A model generated the notes under the pieces. It was not told the origin of the DNA. It searched no databases and worked only from the letters and a program-made list of their open reading frames with translations. Position numbers and translations under genes: made by a program. DNA of 64,000 nt from Planctomycetota bacterium. GTDB taxonomy: Bacteria; Planctomycetota; Phycisphaerae; Sedimentisphaerales; Anaerohalosphaeraceae. The stretch spans positions 124,001-188,000 of the forward strand of contig JAKPDO010000028.1 in NCBI GenBank assembly GCA_029552545.1, in the 5' to 3' direction. Positions 8,407-18,297 of this stretch are shown here, piece by piece. Position 1 is the stretch's first letter. Each line of letters starts with the position of its first letter.

Positions 8407-9891
8407 ATGTACCTTCTTGGTTACGATTCCGGCACCTCCTCCATTAAAGCCACCCTTTTGGACTCCCAGACAGGGAAAATTGCCGCTTCCGCCGCTGCAC
8501 CGAAAAAGGAAATGCCTATCGAAGCCCCTCAGGTCGGCTGGGCCCAGCAGAACCCGCATGACTGGTGGGTCAATCTGAAAGCGGCTACCTCAGAAGTTCT
8601 AAAAATATCCGGAGTTAATCCATCCGATATTAAAGCCGTTGGGATTACCTACCAGATGCACGGGCTTGTCTGTATTGACAAATCCGGGAATGTGATTCGT
8701 CCCGCGATTATCTGGTGCGACAGTCGGGCCGTCGAAATCGGCAATCAGGCTGCCAAAGACCTCGGGGCGGAGCGTTGCCTGCGTGAACTGCTGAACTGTC
8801 CGGGCAACTTTACGGCCAGCAAGTTAAAATGGGTTATGAAGAATGAACCCGACCATTACAAAAAAATCTGGAAAATCCTGCTTCCGGGCGACTGGCTGGC
8901 GCTGAAAATGACCGGACGGGCGGTCACGACGGCCTCCGGATTGTCGGAGATGATACTCTGGAACTTTCCGAAGGCTGCCCCGGCTGATTTTCTGATGGAT
9001 TATTACGGATTTGACCATTCCTTTCTTCCTGAATTAGTGCCGACGTTCGGCCTTCAGGGGGAATTGACAAAAGAGGCCGCCGCAGAGCTGGGACTGAAAG
9101 CCGGTACTCCTGTAACATATCGTGCGGGCGACCAGCCCAACAATGCCCTGTCGCTCAACGTGCTCGAACCGGGCCAGATTGCGGCTACGGCGGGCACCAG
9201 CGGGGTTGTGTACGGCATCAGCGACCGCCCTGCCTATGACCCGAAATCTCGTGTTAATATCTTTCTCCATGTGAACAATACCCCTCAGCAAGTTCGCAAC
9301 GGTGTTCTTTTGTGCATCAATGGGACGGGGATCCTGAACAGCTGGCTCAAACATACGGTTGCGGCCGGCAGAGATTACCCGGAAATGAATGCCCTGGCCG
9401 AGCAGGTCCCCATCGGCAGTGAAGGTCTGGTGATTCTCCCCTACGGCAACGGAGCGGAACGCACGCTGGAAAACCGCAACCTCGGGGCTTCGATCCATAA
9501 TTTGAATCTGAACCGCCATCATCTCGGTCATCTGCTGCGGGCCGGACAGGAAGGAATTGTTTTTGCTCTCCAGTACGGACTGGAAATTATGAAGGATATG
9601 GGCATCCGGATGGACACAGTCCGGGCCGGAAAGGCCAATATGTTCCTGAGCCCTGTTTTTGCCCAGACTTTTGCGACCCTGACCGGAGCCGTCGTCGAGT
9701 TGTACAATACAGACGGTTCGCAGGGAGCCGCCCGCGGCGCCGGTATCGGAGCCGGCATTTATAAAACGTTCGCCCATGCCTTTGAGACCCTGCAAAGGGT
9801 GGAAACCATCGAGCCCAAGCCGGCCCAGGCGGACCTGTGCCGTCAGGCCTATGCGGCATGGCTGAATATCCTGCACAAACAGCTCGGATAA
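8407..9891 (+). CDS. xylB: Xylulokinase (FGGY family)
   Basis: Phosphorylates D-xylulose to xylulose 5-phosphate in the cytoplasm, feeding the pentose phosphate pathway. The N-terminal ATP-binding motif GYDSGTSSIKATLLD, the YQMHG motif at residues 82-86 and the catalytic aspartate D242 in AGDQPNNAL are visible. GTSGVVYG (residues 263-270) belongs to the second actin-like domain. Length 494 is normal for the family. ATG 8407 follows GGGAGAAAGC. The gene is 24 bp upstream of xylose isomerase in the same direction, which supports xylulose over other FGGY substrates. Expression is probably controlled by the palindrome at 8363-8388. Confidence 0.93.
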   Translation: MYLLGYDSGTSSIKATLLDSQTGKIAASAAAPKKEMPIEAPQVGWAQQNPHDWWVNLKAATSEVLKISGVNPSDIKAVGITYQMHGLVCIDKSGNVIRPAIIWCDSRAVEIGNQAAKDLGAERCLRELLNCPGNFTASKLKWVMKNEPDHYKKIWKILLPGDWLALKMTGRAVTTASGLSEMILWNFPKAAPADFLMDYYGFDHSFLPELVPTFGLQGELTKEAAAELGLKAGTPVTYRAGDQPNNALSLNVLEPGQIAATAGTSGVVYGISDRPAYDPKSRVNIFLHVNNTPQQVRNGVLLCINGTGILNSWLKHTVAAGRDYPEMNALAEQVPIGSEGLVILPYGNGAERTLENRNLGASIHNLNLNRHHLGHLLRAGQEGIVFALQYGLEIMKDMGIRMDTVRAGKANMFLSPVFAQTFATLTGAVVELYNTDGSQGAARGAGIGAGIYKTFAHAFETLQRVETIEPKPAQADLCRQAYAAWLNILHKQLG

Positions 9892-9915
9892 CCTATAAAA
9901 AGAAAGGGGAAAACA

Positions 9916-11229
9916 ATGATGGAATATTTTCCTGAAGTCAAAAAAGTGGTGTATGAGGGGCCTGATTCCAAGAATCCTCTGGCGTTTAAGCATTACAATC
10001 CCAAAGAAAAGGTGATGGGCAAAACGATGGCCGAGCATCTGCGGTTTGCCGTCTGCTACTGGCATACGATGAAGGGGCTCGGGGCGGACCAGTTTGGGAT
10101 GAATACGATTGTCCGCAGCTACAACAAGGCCTCCGACCCGATGCAGCGGGCCGAACAGACCCTTCAGGCGGCGTTTGAATTCTTCACCAAACTGGGGGTT
10201 CAGTTCTGGTGCTTCCATGACCGCGATATTGCGCCGGAGGCGGATAATCTGGCCGAAACCAACAAACGCCTGGACAAAATTGTGGCGATGGCCAAGAAAA
10301 TGCAGTCGGATACAGGGGTAAAGCTCCTCTGGGGCACAACCAATGCCTTCTCTCATCCGCGGTTTATGGCCGGAGCGGGAACGAATCCGGATCCGCACGT
10401 GTTTGCTTATGCCGCCAGCCAAATCAAGAAGGCGATGGAAATTACCAAAGAGCTGGGCGGTGCGGGATATGTCTTCTGGGGCGGCCGTGAGGGGTACGAC
10501 ACGCTGCTGAATACCGATATGAAGCGGGAGCTGGACCATATGGCCCTGCTGCTGCAGATGGCGGTCGATTACAAAAAGAAAATCGGCTTCAAAGGCCAGC
10601 TGTACATTGAGCCCAAGCCGAAGGAACCGACCAAACACCAGTACGACTTCGATGCGGGCAACTGCTACGCCTTCCTGCAGAAGTACGGTCTGGTGGAGCA
10701 CTTCAAATTGAATATCGAGGCCAACCATGCCACGCTGGCGGCTCATACGTTCCATCATGAGCTGGCCTTCTGTGCCGCCAACAACCTGCTCGGGTCGGTG
10801 GATGCCAATCGCGGAGACCTGCTGCTGGGCTGGGATACGGACCAGTTCCCGACCGACTTGTATGATACGACGCTGGCGATGTATATCATCTTGAAGGCGG
10901 GCGGATTCACGACCGGCGGTCTGAATTTTGACGCCCACGTGCGTCGGCAGTCTATCGACAATGTGGACCTCTTTTATGCCCATATCGGGGCAATGGATGC
11001 CTTTGCCCGCGGCTTAAAGATTGCCGCTCGTCTGATTAAGGACAAGGTGTTTGACAAGGCCGTCAAAGAACGCTATGCCGGCTGGGATACTCCGTTTGGG
11101 CGTGCTATTGAGGCAGGCAAAATGGACTTTGTGAAGCTCGAAAAATATATTCTCGAAAATGGAGAACCGAAACTCCGTTCGGGACGGCAGGAGCTTCTCG
11201 AAAACATTCTGAACGAGTATATTCGGTAG
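9916..11229 (+). CDS. xylA: Xylose isomerase
   Basis: Interconverts D-xylose and D-xylulose using two divalent metals; cytoplasmic. The catalytic H101 and D104 are seen in WCFHDRD. The metal-site glutamate in [15 protein letters not shown], the [16 protein letters not shown] segment and SVDANRGD are all present. At 437 residues it belongs to the longer (class II, E. coli-like) isomerases. Two adjacent ATG codons are possible; AAGGGG precedes the first. It forms a two-gene operon with xylB and ends at a strong terminator. Confidence 0.96.
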   Translation: MMEYFPEVKKVVYEGPDSKNPLAFKHYNPKEKVMGKTMAEHLRFAVCYWHTMKGLGADQFGMNTIVRSYNKASDPMQRAEQTLQAAFEFFTKLGVQFWCFHDRDIAPEADNLAETNKRLDKIVAMAKKMQSDTGVKLLWGTTNAFSHPRFMAGAGTNPDPHVFAYAASQIKKAMEITKELGGAGYVFWGGREGYDTLLNTDMKRELDHMALLLQMAVDYKKKIGFKGQLYIEPKPKEPTKHQYDFDAGNCYAFLQKYGLVEHFKLNIEANHATLAAHTFHHELAFCAANNLLGSVDANRGDLLLGWDTDQFPTDLYDTTLAMYIILKAGGFTTGGLNFDAHVRRQSIDNVDLFYAHIGAMDAFARGLKIAARLIKDKVFDKAVKERYAGWDTPFGRAIEAGKMDFVKLEKYILENGEPKLRSGRQELLENILNEYIR

Positions 11230-11248
11230 TATAAATCTGCGTTTCCCC

Positions 11249-11284
11249 AAAGCCCGTTCTCCGCAGAGAGAGCGGGCTTTTTTT
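11249..11284 (+). terminator. Rho-independent terminator after xylA
   Basis: A 13-bp stem with one G-U pair (AAAGCCCGTTCTC with GAGAGCGGGCTTT) is followed by a run of T residues. It starts 20 bases after the xylA stop and separates the operon from the tRNA. Confidence 0.9.
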
Positions 11285-11320
11285 ATTTAGGAGACTTTTC
11301 CTTGTTTTTTGCGTTTTTTC

Positions 11321-11348
11321 TTGATATTTTTCCTTTATGTGATATTTT
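11321..11348 (+). promoter_or_regulatory. Candidate promoter for tRNA-Lys
   Basis: TTGATA at 11321-11326 and TATTTT at 11343-11348 are separated by 16 bp in a very T-rich stretch after the xylA terminator. The expected transcript start is near 11355, about 23 nt before the tRNA. The base composition makes chance matches likely. Confidence 0.45.
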
Positions 11349-11355
11349 TTATGGC

Positions 11356-11376
11356 CTTTTCAGGGGTCCTGAAAAG
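11356..11376. other. Inverted repeat directly 5' of tRNA-Lys
   Basis: CTTTTCAGG pairs perfectly with CCTGAAAAG around a GGT loop, ending one base before the tRNA's first base at 11378. It would form a hairpin in the precursor leader. A role in RNase P processing is possible but unproven. Confidence 0.5.
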
Positions 11377-11377
11377 C

Positions 11378-11450
11378 GGAGGCGTAGCTCAGCAGGTAGA
11401 GCAACGGCCTTTTAAGCCGTAGGTCCTGGGTTCGAGTCCCAGCGCCTTCA
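11378..11450 (+). tRNA. tRNA-Lys(UUU)
   Basis: The 73-nt cloverleaf folds fully. The acceptor stem GGAGGCG pairs with CGCCTTC (one G-U), the D arm is GCTC...GAGC, the anticodon stem ACGGC/GCCGT closes a seven-base loop CTTTTAA with anticodon TTT, and the T arm is CTGGG TTCGAGT CCCAG. The discriminator base is A. The 3' CCA is not encoded. Confidence 0.96.
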
Positions 11451-11633
11451 TTTTCCATAACATTCTTTCTTCAAACAACTTAACTTTCCCCGCTGATGCT
11501 TTCGAATCAACGTATCCCCCTTCAAAACTCCTGAATGATTCTCTGGTTTCTAAAAATCCGTAGAGAAAATCAGCCAATCGGGAGTATTCTTTTGGATGTC
11601 TTTTTGAAAAAGGATTCAAGCCGGAGAGCCATT

Positions 11634-12461
11634 ATGAAAAAGACGGGGTTTACGCTGATTGAACTGCTGGTTGTCATTGCCATCATTGGGCTTCTGCTGG
11701 CCATTATCATTCCTTCCCTTCGGAGAGCGAAAGAAGCCGCCCAGAACGTGATTTGCCGCAACAATCTTCGCCACTACGGGCTGGCCGGCCAAATGTATGT
11801 CCAAAATAACAACTCTCTTTTTCCCAATGCCTGGGGCTCGATTTATAAATCCGTTGAGCCAAACCGCTTATGTCAATGGCACGACCAGTCCCGAAATCCG
11901 CTTCGTCAGCCCCAGCTGGCCGGAAGTCTTTGGCCCTATCTCGGAGAACAAGACAAAAGCCACTTATGCCCCATTTTTGACCGCTTTGCCCGCCAGAATC
12001 ACTCCTGCACTTCCGGCATTCCCGTTGAACCCGTTTTCGGATACAGTATGAATGCCCTGCTGGGCGGATTTGAATTGTCCGGCGCTGTCCAATACCAGCA
12101 TCTCCTTCGGGTTCGCATCAGCAGCATAAAGTCCCCCTCCTCTATCTTTTTCTTCGGAGAGGAAAATCCCTGGGTAAACAATACACGCTATACCGCCACC
12201 CTGAACGACAATGCTCTTTGCGGAACTCCCGAGCATCCTTCCTCCGTCGGCGCCTGGAATACAAATCCTTCTTTACTGGTCCCCTTCGGCCCCTTAAAAT
12301 ACCAGGATTGTCTGGCGAGCTTCCATAAAACGTCCCTCGAAAAAAGGGATGAAGGCCTATGCAATGCGGTCTTTGTTGACGGGCATGTGGACCTGGTCAG
12401 CTGGAAAGACACGTACCGGCTTTCTTTGTGGACGCGTCAGATGCCGCCGCTGAGCCGTTGA
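11634..12461 (+). CDS. Type II secretion/pseudopilin-like protein with prepilin cleavage site
   Basis: The N-terminus [18 protein letters not shown] is a classic class-III (prepilin) signal, cleaved after glycine and methylated at phenylalanine, with the conserved glutamate five residues later. One transmembrane helix follows (to about residue 30), then a soluble domain. Near the C-terminus the segment [15 protein letters not shown] resembles the DG-H signature of large planctomycete pseudopilin families. I chose ATG 11634 because GGAGAG precedes it and the signal starts there; upstream in-frame residues are not signal-like. Length 275. Such proteins are abundant paralogues in Phycisphaerae; their exact role (secretion pseudopilus, sugar sensing or adhesion) is not known. 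It lies just upstream of the GH3 gene. Confidence 0.85.
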   Translation: MKKTGFTLIELLVVIAIIGLLLAIIIPSLRRAKEAAQNVICRNNLRHYGLAGQMYVQNNNSLFPNAWGSIYKSVEPNRLCQWHDQSRNPLRQPQLAGSLWPYLGEQDKSHLCPIFDRFARQNHSCTSGIPVEPVFGYSMNALLGGFELSGAVQYQHLLRVRISSIKSPSSIFFFGEENPWVNNTRYTATLNDNALCGTPEHPSSVGAWNTNPSLLVPFGPLKYQDCLASFHKTSLEKRDEGLCNAVFVDGHVDLVSWKDTYRLSLWTRQMPPLSR

Positions 12462-12498
12462 ACATTGGAAAGATTTTATTTCAAAAAAGGATGAGTCT

Positions 12499-14349
12499 AT
12501 GAGACAAGCGTGGATTTCCTGTCGCGTTTTTTCTGCTCAGAGTGCCTTACTGTTTGCAGTCTTTTTCCTGGTTCAAAGTGTTCCGGGACGGTCAGGTTCT
12601 TTGTCTTCTTATGACCCTCAGGCCAATCAGCTGCTGGCCCGAATGACCCTCGAAGAAAAAATCGGCCAGATGATTCAGGCGGAGAGCACCGGTTTAATCA
12701 AAATATCTGATATAGAAACGTATTATCTGGGTTCTATTTTAAATAGCGGAGATGCAGACCCGCCCTCCGGCAATACCCTCGAATACTGGACGGAACAATA
12801 TGAAAGTCTCCAAAAGAGAACACAGTACACGCGGCTGAAAATTCCTCTCCTTTATGGTGTCGATGCCGTTCACGGTCACAACAATGTTCTCGGTGCCGTC
12901 ATCTTCCCGCATAATATCGGCTTGGGATGCACCCGCAATCCGGAGTTAGTCCGGGAAATCGGACGCATTACCGCTCGGGAAGTCCGGGCTACCGGAATCC
13001 AATGGACTTTCGCACCCTGCGTGGCCGTTCCGCAGGATGAACGATGGGGGCGTACCTATGAAGGATTTTCTGAAGACCCGCAGCTTTGTGCTTTGCTTGG
13101 AGCCGCCGCCATCCGGGGCTTGCAAGGGGATGACTTACGAAGTCCTTACTCGATTTTGGCCTGTGCAAAACATTACGTCGGAGACGGGGGAACCCTCTTC
13201 GGCACTTCTGAAGACGGCAGAGGTCTGGATCAGGGCGATGTCCGCGTGGACGAAGAGACCCTTCGGCGCATTCATTTACACCCTTATCCGGCCGCCATCC
13301 AGGCGGGAGCGGCAACTATTATGCCCTCTTACAGCAGCTGGAACGGGGTCAAATGCTCGGCGAATCGTTACCTCCTGACAAAGGTTCTGAAAGAGGAACT
13401 CGGATTCGAGGGATTCTTAATCTCTGACTACAATGCCATTCATCAGGTCCATCCGGATTTCAAAGTCGCTATCGGCATCTGCGTCAATGCCGGGATGGAT
13501 ATGGCGATGGAGCCGAACCGCTATCGGGAGTTCTTTGTCTATTTGAAAGAGCTGGTGGAGGAAGGTACGGTTCCGATGTCGCGAATTGACGATGCCGTCC
13601 GCCGAATTCTGCGTGTCAAGTATGCAATGGGTCTGATGGACAAGGGATACTCTCTGAAAGCAAACCGACGGCTTCAGAAAGAATTTGGTTCGGAAGCTCA
13701 TCGACGGGTTGCCCGACAGGCGGTGCGGGAATCTCTCGTTTTGCTCAAGAATAAGAATCAGACGCTTCCTCTTTCCAAAAAAGCGGCTCGAATCCATGTG
13801 GCCGGCCGAAGTGCCGACAATTTAGGCAATCAATGCGGCGGCTGGACTATCACCTGGCAGGGCCAAAGCGGCCCCGTCACGCTTAATGGAACCACTGTTT
13901 TGACCGCTATCCGCCGGACTGTGTCCGAACAAACCCTCGTGACCTATTCAGATGACGGAAAGCGTGCAGAGGGAGCGGATGTTGCGGTGGTGGTAATCGG
14001 GGAAAGACCGTATGCAGAGGGGTATGGAGACAGGGAAAATCTGGAAATTTCCCGAGAGGATAAGCGGGTAATCGAAAATGTGAAAAAAGCTGGAATCCCG
14101 ATTGTTGTTGTCCTGTTTTCGGGCCGTCCTCTGATTCTCGGTGAAGTTCTCGACCAGGCGGATGCCCTGATTGCCGCCTGGCTGCCCGGAACCGAAGGAC
14201 AAGGCATTGCGGATGTTCTTTTCGGGGATTATAAACCGACCGGGAAACTGTCCTTTTCATGGCCTAAATCGATGGACCAAATCCCCATTAACCTCGGCGA
14301 TAAGCCCTATGAACCTCTGTTTGAGTACGGATACGGCCTGACTTATTAA
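12499..14349 (+). CDS. Secreted GH3 beta-glucosidase / exo-beta-glucanase
   Basis: Hydrolyses terminal beta-linked glucose (or xylose) from oligosaccharides. The N-terminus has a signal peptide (hydrophobic residues about 15-28). The GH3 (alpha/beta)8 domain spans roughly residues 40-380 and holds [18 protein letters not shown] and the nucleophile D310 in [10 protein letters not shown]. The (alpha/beta)6 sandwich domain follows, with the probable acid/base E507 in [11 protein letters not shown], a motif shared with barley exo-glucanase ExoI. The FN3-like C-terminal domain of many GH3 enzymes is absent. An AAGGATGAG ribosome site precedes ATG 12499. It lies 37 bp after the pseudopilin-like gene. 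Preferred linkage cannot be told from sequence. Confidence 0.92.
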   Translation: MRQAWISCRVFSAQSALLFAVFFLVQSVPGRSGSLSSYDPQANQLLARMTLEEKIGQMIQAESTGLIKISDIETYYLGSILNSGDADPPSGNTLEYWTEQYESLQKRTQYTRLKIPLLYGVDAVHGHNNVLGAVIFPHNIGLGCTRNPELVREIGRITAREVRATGIQWTFAPCVAVPQDERWGRTYEGFSEDPQLCALLGAAAIRGLQGDDLRSPYSILACAKHYVGDGGTLFGTSEDGRGLDQGDVRVDEETLRRIHLHPYPAAIQAGAATIMPSYSSWNGVKCSANRYLLTKVLKEELGFEGFLISDYNAIHQVHPDFKVAIGICVNAGMDMAMEPNRYREFFVYLKELVEEGTVPMSRIDDAVRRILRVKYAMGLMDKGYSLKANRRLQKEFGSEAHRRVARQAVRESLVLLKNKNQTLPLSKKAARIHVAGRSADNLGNQCGGWTITWQGQSGPVTLNGTTVLTAIRRTVSEQTLVTYSDDGKRAEGADVAVVVIGERPYAEGYGDRENLEISREDKRVIENVKKAGIPIVVVLFSGRPLILGEVLDQADALIAAWLPGTEGQGIADVLFGDYKPTGKLSFSWPKSMDQIPINLGDKPYEPLFEYGYGLTY

Positions 14350-14505
14350 AAAACAGGATACCCGCTTCCCCTTTCTGCTGTTTTCCCTTCTTGGGGCCTG
14401 AAACAAAGAGGAACTGCTCGGTCTTTTCTTCGATTTTTCCGTAGAAGAAACCGATGTTTTCTCCGTTATCTTATAGAAGCAGATAGACCCCAGGCGAGGT
14501 CTCGA

Positions 14506-15038
14506 ATGGACGAAAACAGCAAAAAAACGGAAGTTTTTCTCTCGCTGTTAATGGCAAATCAGCGGCGAATCAACTCCTACATTCTCTCGTTGGTCCCCAA
14601 TTTTAATGATGCCGACGATATTATGCAGGAAACGATTACCGTGATGTGGAGGAAATTTGACCATTTCCAGATGGGGACGGACTTTGCCGGCTGGGGGTTA
14701 AAAGTCGCTTACTACTGCATTTTGGATTACCGCAAAAAAAAGGGAAGGATTTTCTGATTTTCAGTGAACCCCTCTTTCAGCAAATTCAGGAAATTGCCCG
14801 CGAAAAACAGCTGCACACGGACAGACGCATTCAGTATCTTCGCCGCTGCATCGAAAAGCTGCAATCGGCTGATCAGCGGTTTCTGAAGGCCCGATACGAA
14901 CTGAACTATGATGTGAAAACGCTGGCAGCCCAGCTGAATCGTTCAATACAGTATGTGTATAAGCATCTGTCCCGAATTCATCATACTCTGGCTCTCTGTG
15001 TGAAACGCTCCATTCGCGAACAGGAGGTTTCACTATGA
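14506..15038 (+). CDS. ECF sigma factor, interrupted by a -1 frameshift at an A8 slippery tract
   Basis: RNA polymerase sigma factor of the extracytoplasmic-function type. The first frame (14506-14757, 83 codons) encodes region 2 (DADDIMQETITVMWRKF and FAGWGLKVAYYCILDYRKK), then stops. Read in the -1 frame from the A run at 14734-14741, the sequence continues without a stop to 15038 and encodes region 4, including ARYELNYDVKTLAAQLN and QYVYKHLSRIHH, a helix-turn-helix. The joined product is about 177 residues, the normal ECF length. The -1 frame stop overlaps the next gene's start as ATGA, the usual coupling. Alternatives are programmed -1 frameshifting, a real disabling indel, or a sequencing error in a homopolymer. 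The start ATG has an upstream GAGG. Confidence 0.8.
14736..14742 (+). promoter_or_regulatory. A AAA AAG slippery heptamer in the ECF sigma gene
   Basis: In the zero frame the codons are AAA AAG preceded by A, the same heptamer as the dnaX programmed -1 frameshift site. A tiny hairpin (CTGA TTT TCAG) lies about 12 nt downstream. The shift joins sigma region 2 to region 4. Confidence 0.5.
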
Positions 15039-16750
15039 ATGAACGCGATTTGATGCGTATCTCTGAGCTGCTGATTTACTGCTGCAACGGAATTGCCGGA
15101 CAGGAGGAAATCCGTGAACTGGAAACCCTGCTCCGTCAGGACAAAGAAGCCCTGGACTACTGTGTGGACGTCTTAATGGATTTGAATTATTTCCACTGTT
15201 TGGCCCAGACTCCCTTGTCGCACCCGGAAGAGGTTCCCTCCTTTGAAACGGATGAATCTGTTTTCATGTGCGAACTTGACCCGCAGGAGCAGTGGGCTCT
15301 TCTGGGGGATTTTGCTGAATATGAAAAACAGGCAGCCGCTCTGAAAATTGAAACCGCCCCAAAACCTCCGGAGTCTCCCTCCCGAGAAAAAACGGCTGTT
15401 CAGGGTCGCCCGACAAAGAGCCGCAAATACTCTCTGGCCGCCGCTGTCCTGAGTGCCGCTGCACTTCTGATAATTATCCTTTCTGCTCATCTGGCCCCTG
15501 CTCCTGCGGAAGAAGTCGCATCTGTTCTGGATTCGATTGATGCGGAATGGTCTTCGGAACTGCCGTTTCAGGCCGGCACCCGTCTGGACTGCAGCTCCAA
15601 ACCAATCCGGCTGACCCGAGGATGGGTCAAACTTCGAACCGATGAACAGGTTGAACTTGTTCTGGAGGCACCGACGGAGTTTCGGTTCCGCTCCTCCTCT
15701 GAAATTATTCTGAATTACGGAAAACTCTTCGCGCGAGTCTCTGAATTGGGCTCCGGCTTTTCCGTTACCACACCCAACTCCAAAGTGGTTGACCTTGGAA
15801 CGGAATTCGGCGTGGTTTGCCACATTGACGGCAATACGGATGTGCACCTTTACAAAGGACGGGCGAATTTATTTGCCGGAGAAAAGCATAAACGCAAAGT
15901 ATCTCAGATGCTCACTGCCGGTTCCGCCCGCCGCATTGCTTCGGAAGGTTCCGTTATTCGGGAAATTGAACTGGATGAGCGGGCGCTGGTTCGTCAGATT
16001 GATTCCAAAAGTCGATTCATCTGGAGAGGGCAAAAAACCCTTCAGCTGTCGGATTTGATTCTGGGCGGCAACGGATTCGGCTCGGCGGTTCTGCGGCAGA
16101 TTGAATTCGACCCTCAAACCGGGAAAATTGTGTCCAATCCCGTTGCCGGGTATCGGCGGGGAACAGGCACGTTCGTGCCGATTCCCGAGAATCCCTATCT
16201 GGACGGTCTTTTCGTCCCGGGAAGCGGCGCCGGCGACGTGGTCATCAGTTCGAAAGGACATACATTTCGAGAATGTCCCCAAACGAGCGGCCTTTATTAT
16301 TCAAATATCATCTGTTTTAAGGATTGGACTTTTTATGAGCCGCTTCAGGGCATCTTTGAAAAAACTGTCAAACAATTTGAAGAGTCCGGTCTTCTTTACT
16401 TCCACAGCAATATGGGGCTTACCGTGGATTTGGAGGCGGTCAGACGGATTGTTCCCGGTCTTCGCCTTGATTCGTTTTCCGCCTATGCCGGGATGATACG
16501 GATGGGGCAGAATCCTCCGGATTACGCCGAGGCGGATATTTGGGTTCTGGTGGATGGTCAGCTTCGCTGTTCCCGAAAACAGCTGCGGGCCGGCGAGGGC
16601 TTTGAAGTCCGGGTCAACCTGGCCGAGCAGGACCGCTTCTTGACTCTGATTGTAACCGATTCAGGGACATCCTACGTGGAAGGCCAGCCGCCGAACCATA
16701 CGGATACCTGCGGTTTCGCCGAACCGACTTTTTCTGTAACGTTTCCATAA
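15035..16750 (+). CDS. FecR-domain membrane protein, probable regulator of the adjacent ECF sigma factor
   Basis: The start overlaps the sigma-factor stop (ATGA), indicating translational coupling. A cytoplasmic N-terminal region (residues 1-130) is followed by one transmembrane helix at about 133-152. A FecR domain follows at about 180-280, with typical segments GWVKLRTDEQVELVLEAP and VVDLGTEFGV. The C-terminal third resembles an NPCBM/beta-sandwich carbohydrate-binding fold (FHSNMGLTVDLEAVR). FecR-type proteins with an N-terminal anti-sigma region transmit outside signals to their ECF factor. The attached sandwich suggests sensing of a glycan, which is inference. The genes downstream encode secreted carbohydrate-binding proteins and may be its regulon. 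Confidence 0.82.
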   Translation: MNERDLMRISELLIYCCNGIAGQEEIRELETLLRQDKEALDYCVDVLMDLNYFHCLAQTPLSHPEEVPSFETDESVFMCELDPQEQWALLGDFAEYEKQAAALKIETAPKPPESPSREKTAVQGRPTKSRKYSLAAAVLSAAALLIIILSAHLAPAPAEEVASVLDSIDAEWSSELPFQAGTRLDCSSKPIRLTRGWVKLRTDEQVELVLEAPTEFRFRSSSEIILNYGKLFARVSELGSGFSVTTPNSKVVDLGTEFGVVCHIDGNTDVHLYKGRANLFAGEKHKRKVSQMLTAGSARRIASEGSVIREIELDERALVRQIDSKSRFIWRGQKTLQLSDLILGGNGFGSAVLRQIEFDPQTGKIVSNPVAGYRRGTGTFVPIPENPYLDGLFVPGSGAGDVVISSKGHTFRECPQTSGLYYSNIICFKDWTFYEPLQGIFEKTVKQFEESGLLYFHSNMGLTVDLEAVRRIVPGLRLDSFSAYAGMIRMGQNPPDYAEADIWVLVDGQLRCSRKQLRAGEGFEVRVNLAEQDRFLTLIVTDSGTSYVEGQPPNHTDTCGFAEPTFSVTFP

Positions 16751-16816
16751 AAATTCAGGAGGTCCCGGCAATCCGTCGGGAGATGAAAAGAACGATAGTT
16801 AGGAAAGGGTAGAGGT

Positions 16817-18214
16817 ATGAAAAAAGCAGCGGCAGGATTCAGTATTTTTCTTTTGTTTTTGCTGACGGCAGAGCTCACCTGGGCCAATTTATTGAAAAAT
16901 CCAGGTTTTGAAGAGGGCCCCACCGGCCAGATTACAAATGTTCCGATTCCGGGATGGAGCACCTGGAATTACAGCGGCTGGCATCACAATGACCCGGGGC
17001 GCGTCCGCGATACGAAAGCCGTCAAACTCTGGTGGACTGACAGCGGGATTTATCAGGATTTTCCCGCCCAGGCCGGACATACGTATCGTTTCAGCGGCTA
17101 TATGCTTCATCATCACACGGATCCGCTTCGGGACGGCGCCGGCGGAGTGCCCGGAGATAAATCCGGCGAATTCCGCGCGGAATGGTACACGGCCACAAAT
17201 GTTATGATTCGGGAAGATGCCTGGGCGAAAATTACCAAAAATGACACAATTGATGTGTGGCATTTTTATACGGCAGACCTGACCGCTCCGCCCGGCACGG
17301 CTTACGGACGGTTTCTGATTCGGATGTACCAGCCGACGGCGGGTGACGGAGCCGTCAATTACGATGACACGTCTGTATATGACGTCGCCCTTTACGGGCA
17401 AGCGTACGACCCGAATCCTGCAGATGGAGCCATGGTCACGCTGGACCTGCAAACCCTGTCCTGGAAGAGTCATGATCCCGAAGACCGTTTTCTTTACACA
17501 GTCTATTTAGAGCCGGAAGGACCCGTTGTGGATCCGAATTTTTATTCTGCACCGATTGCATCCGGAATCTCTGATACATTCATTAATCTGGCACAGGCCG
17601 GGATTACCTTGATGGACAACAAGATTTATACGTGGCGGGTTGATACCACCGATCCCAATAACGGCTCTCCGGTTTTCTTCCAGGGTCCTGTATGGACCTT
17701 CCAGGTCGGCGATGTTCCTCCGCTCGTGGACGCAGGGGCGAATCAGTACGTCTGGCTGGTGAACGGAGAGGGACATTTTACTTTGTCCGGCTCTTATACC
17801 GATGACGGCAAGAGTCCCATTACACGGGCCGAATATGTAGAAGGCACCCATGAAAAAGCCGGCGGTACTGTAGTCACAATGGGTACTCAGACGTGGGACC
17901 CGATTGCGAAAACAGTTACGGTAGATGTGACCGTATCCAACCCGGTTGTCGGCCAGACCGCTACGGGATGGTATGGATTTACCCTCGAGGTGCAAGATGC
18001 GGCGGGCGTCGGCTCAGACTCGGTTCATGCAGGCGTTTATACCACTTGTCTGGAAGCGGCCCTCGCCGACCCGGCGGACAACACCATTGAAACCAACTGG
18101 CCAAACGGGCACGGCGACATCAACGGCGACTGTGTAACCAATCTCGAAGACCTGGCCCTGCTGGCTTTAAGCTGGGTGGACTGCATGACTGTCAAGGCCG
18201 GCTGTACTCCCTGA
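16817..18214 (+). CDS. Secreted carbohydrate-binding-like protein with dockerin-like C-terminus
   Basis: A signal peptide (residues 1-23, ending TWA) is followed by a CBM-like beta-sandwich module (about 24-190) containing LLKNPGFEEG, IPGWSTWNYSGWHH and LWWTDSGIYQDF. The next two genes share this module. An FN3-like segment starting NPADGAMVTLDLQTLSW and a PKD/Ig-like segment follow. The C-terminus has a single dockerin-like EF-hand repeat (GDINGDCVTNLEDLALLALSW), common in Phycisphaerae secreted proteins. No catalytic domain is recognised. ATG 16817 follows AGGGTAGAGG. It lies directly after the FecR gene and probably binds polysaccharide outside the cell. Confidence 0.75.
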   Translation: MKKAAAGFSIFLLFLLTAELTWANLLKNPGFEEGPTGQITNVPIPGWSTWNYSGWHHNDPGRVRDTKAVKLWWTDSGIYQDFPAQAGHTYRFSGYMLHHHTDPLRDGAGGVPGDKSGEFRAEWYTATNVMIREDAWAKITKNDTIDVWHFYTADLTAPPGTAYGRFLIRMYQPTAGDGAVNYDDTSVYDVALYGQAYDPNPADGAMVTLDLQTLSWKSHDPEDRFLYTVYLEPEGPVVDPNFYSAPIASGISDTFINLAQAGITLMDNKIYTWRVDTTDPNNGSPVFFQGPVWTFQVGDVPPLVDAGANQYVWLVNGEGHFTLSGSYTDDGKSPITRAEYVEGTHEKAGGTVVTMGTQTWDPIAKTVTVDVTVSNPVVGQTATGWYGFTLEVQDAAGVGSDSVHAGVYTTCLEAALADPADNTIETNWPNGHGDINGDCVTNLEDLALLALSWVDCMTVKAGCTP

Positions 18215-18297
18215 GATGGATAATGAGAAAATGTCTGTGTGAAGTGTGGTGTGCAATCGAGAACTGTTATGAAAACACTTTTTGGAGGAACGGACAG

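Noticed and set aside
9034-10983. A 649-codon open frame on the minus strand opposite xylB and xylA
   Set aside because: Both plus-strand genes have clear motifs and ribosome sites. The antisense frame is histidine/arginine/glutamine-rich, spans two genes, and lacks any recognisable domain or ribosome site; it is a by-product of codon use.
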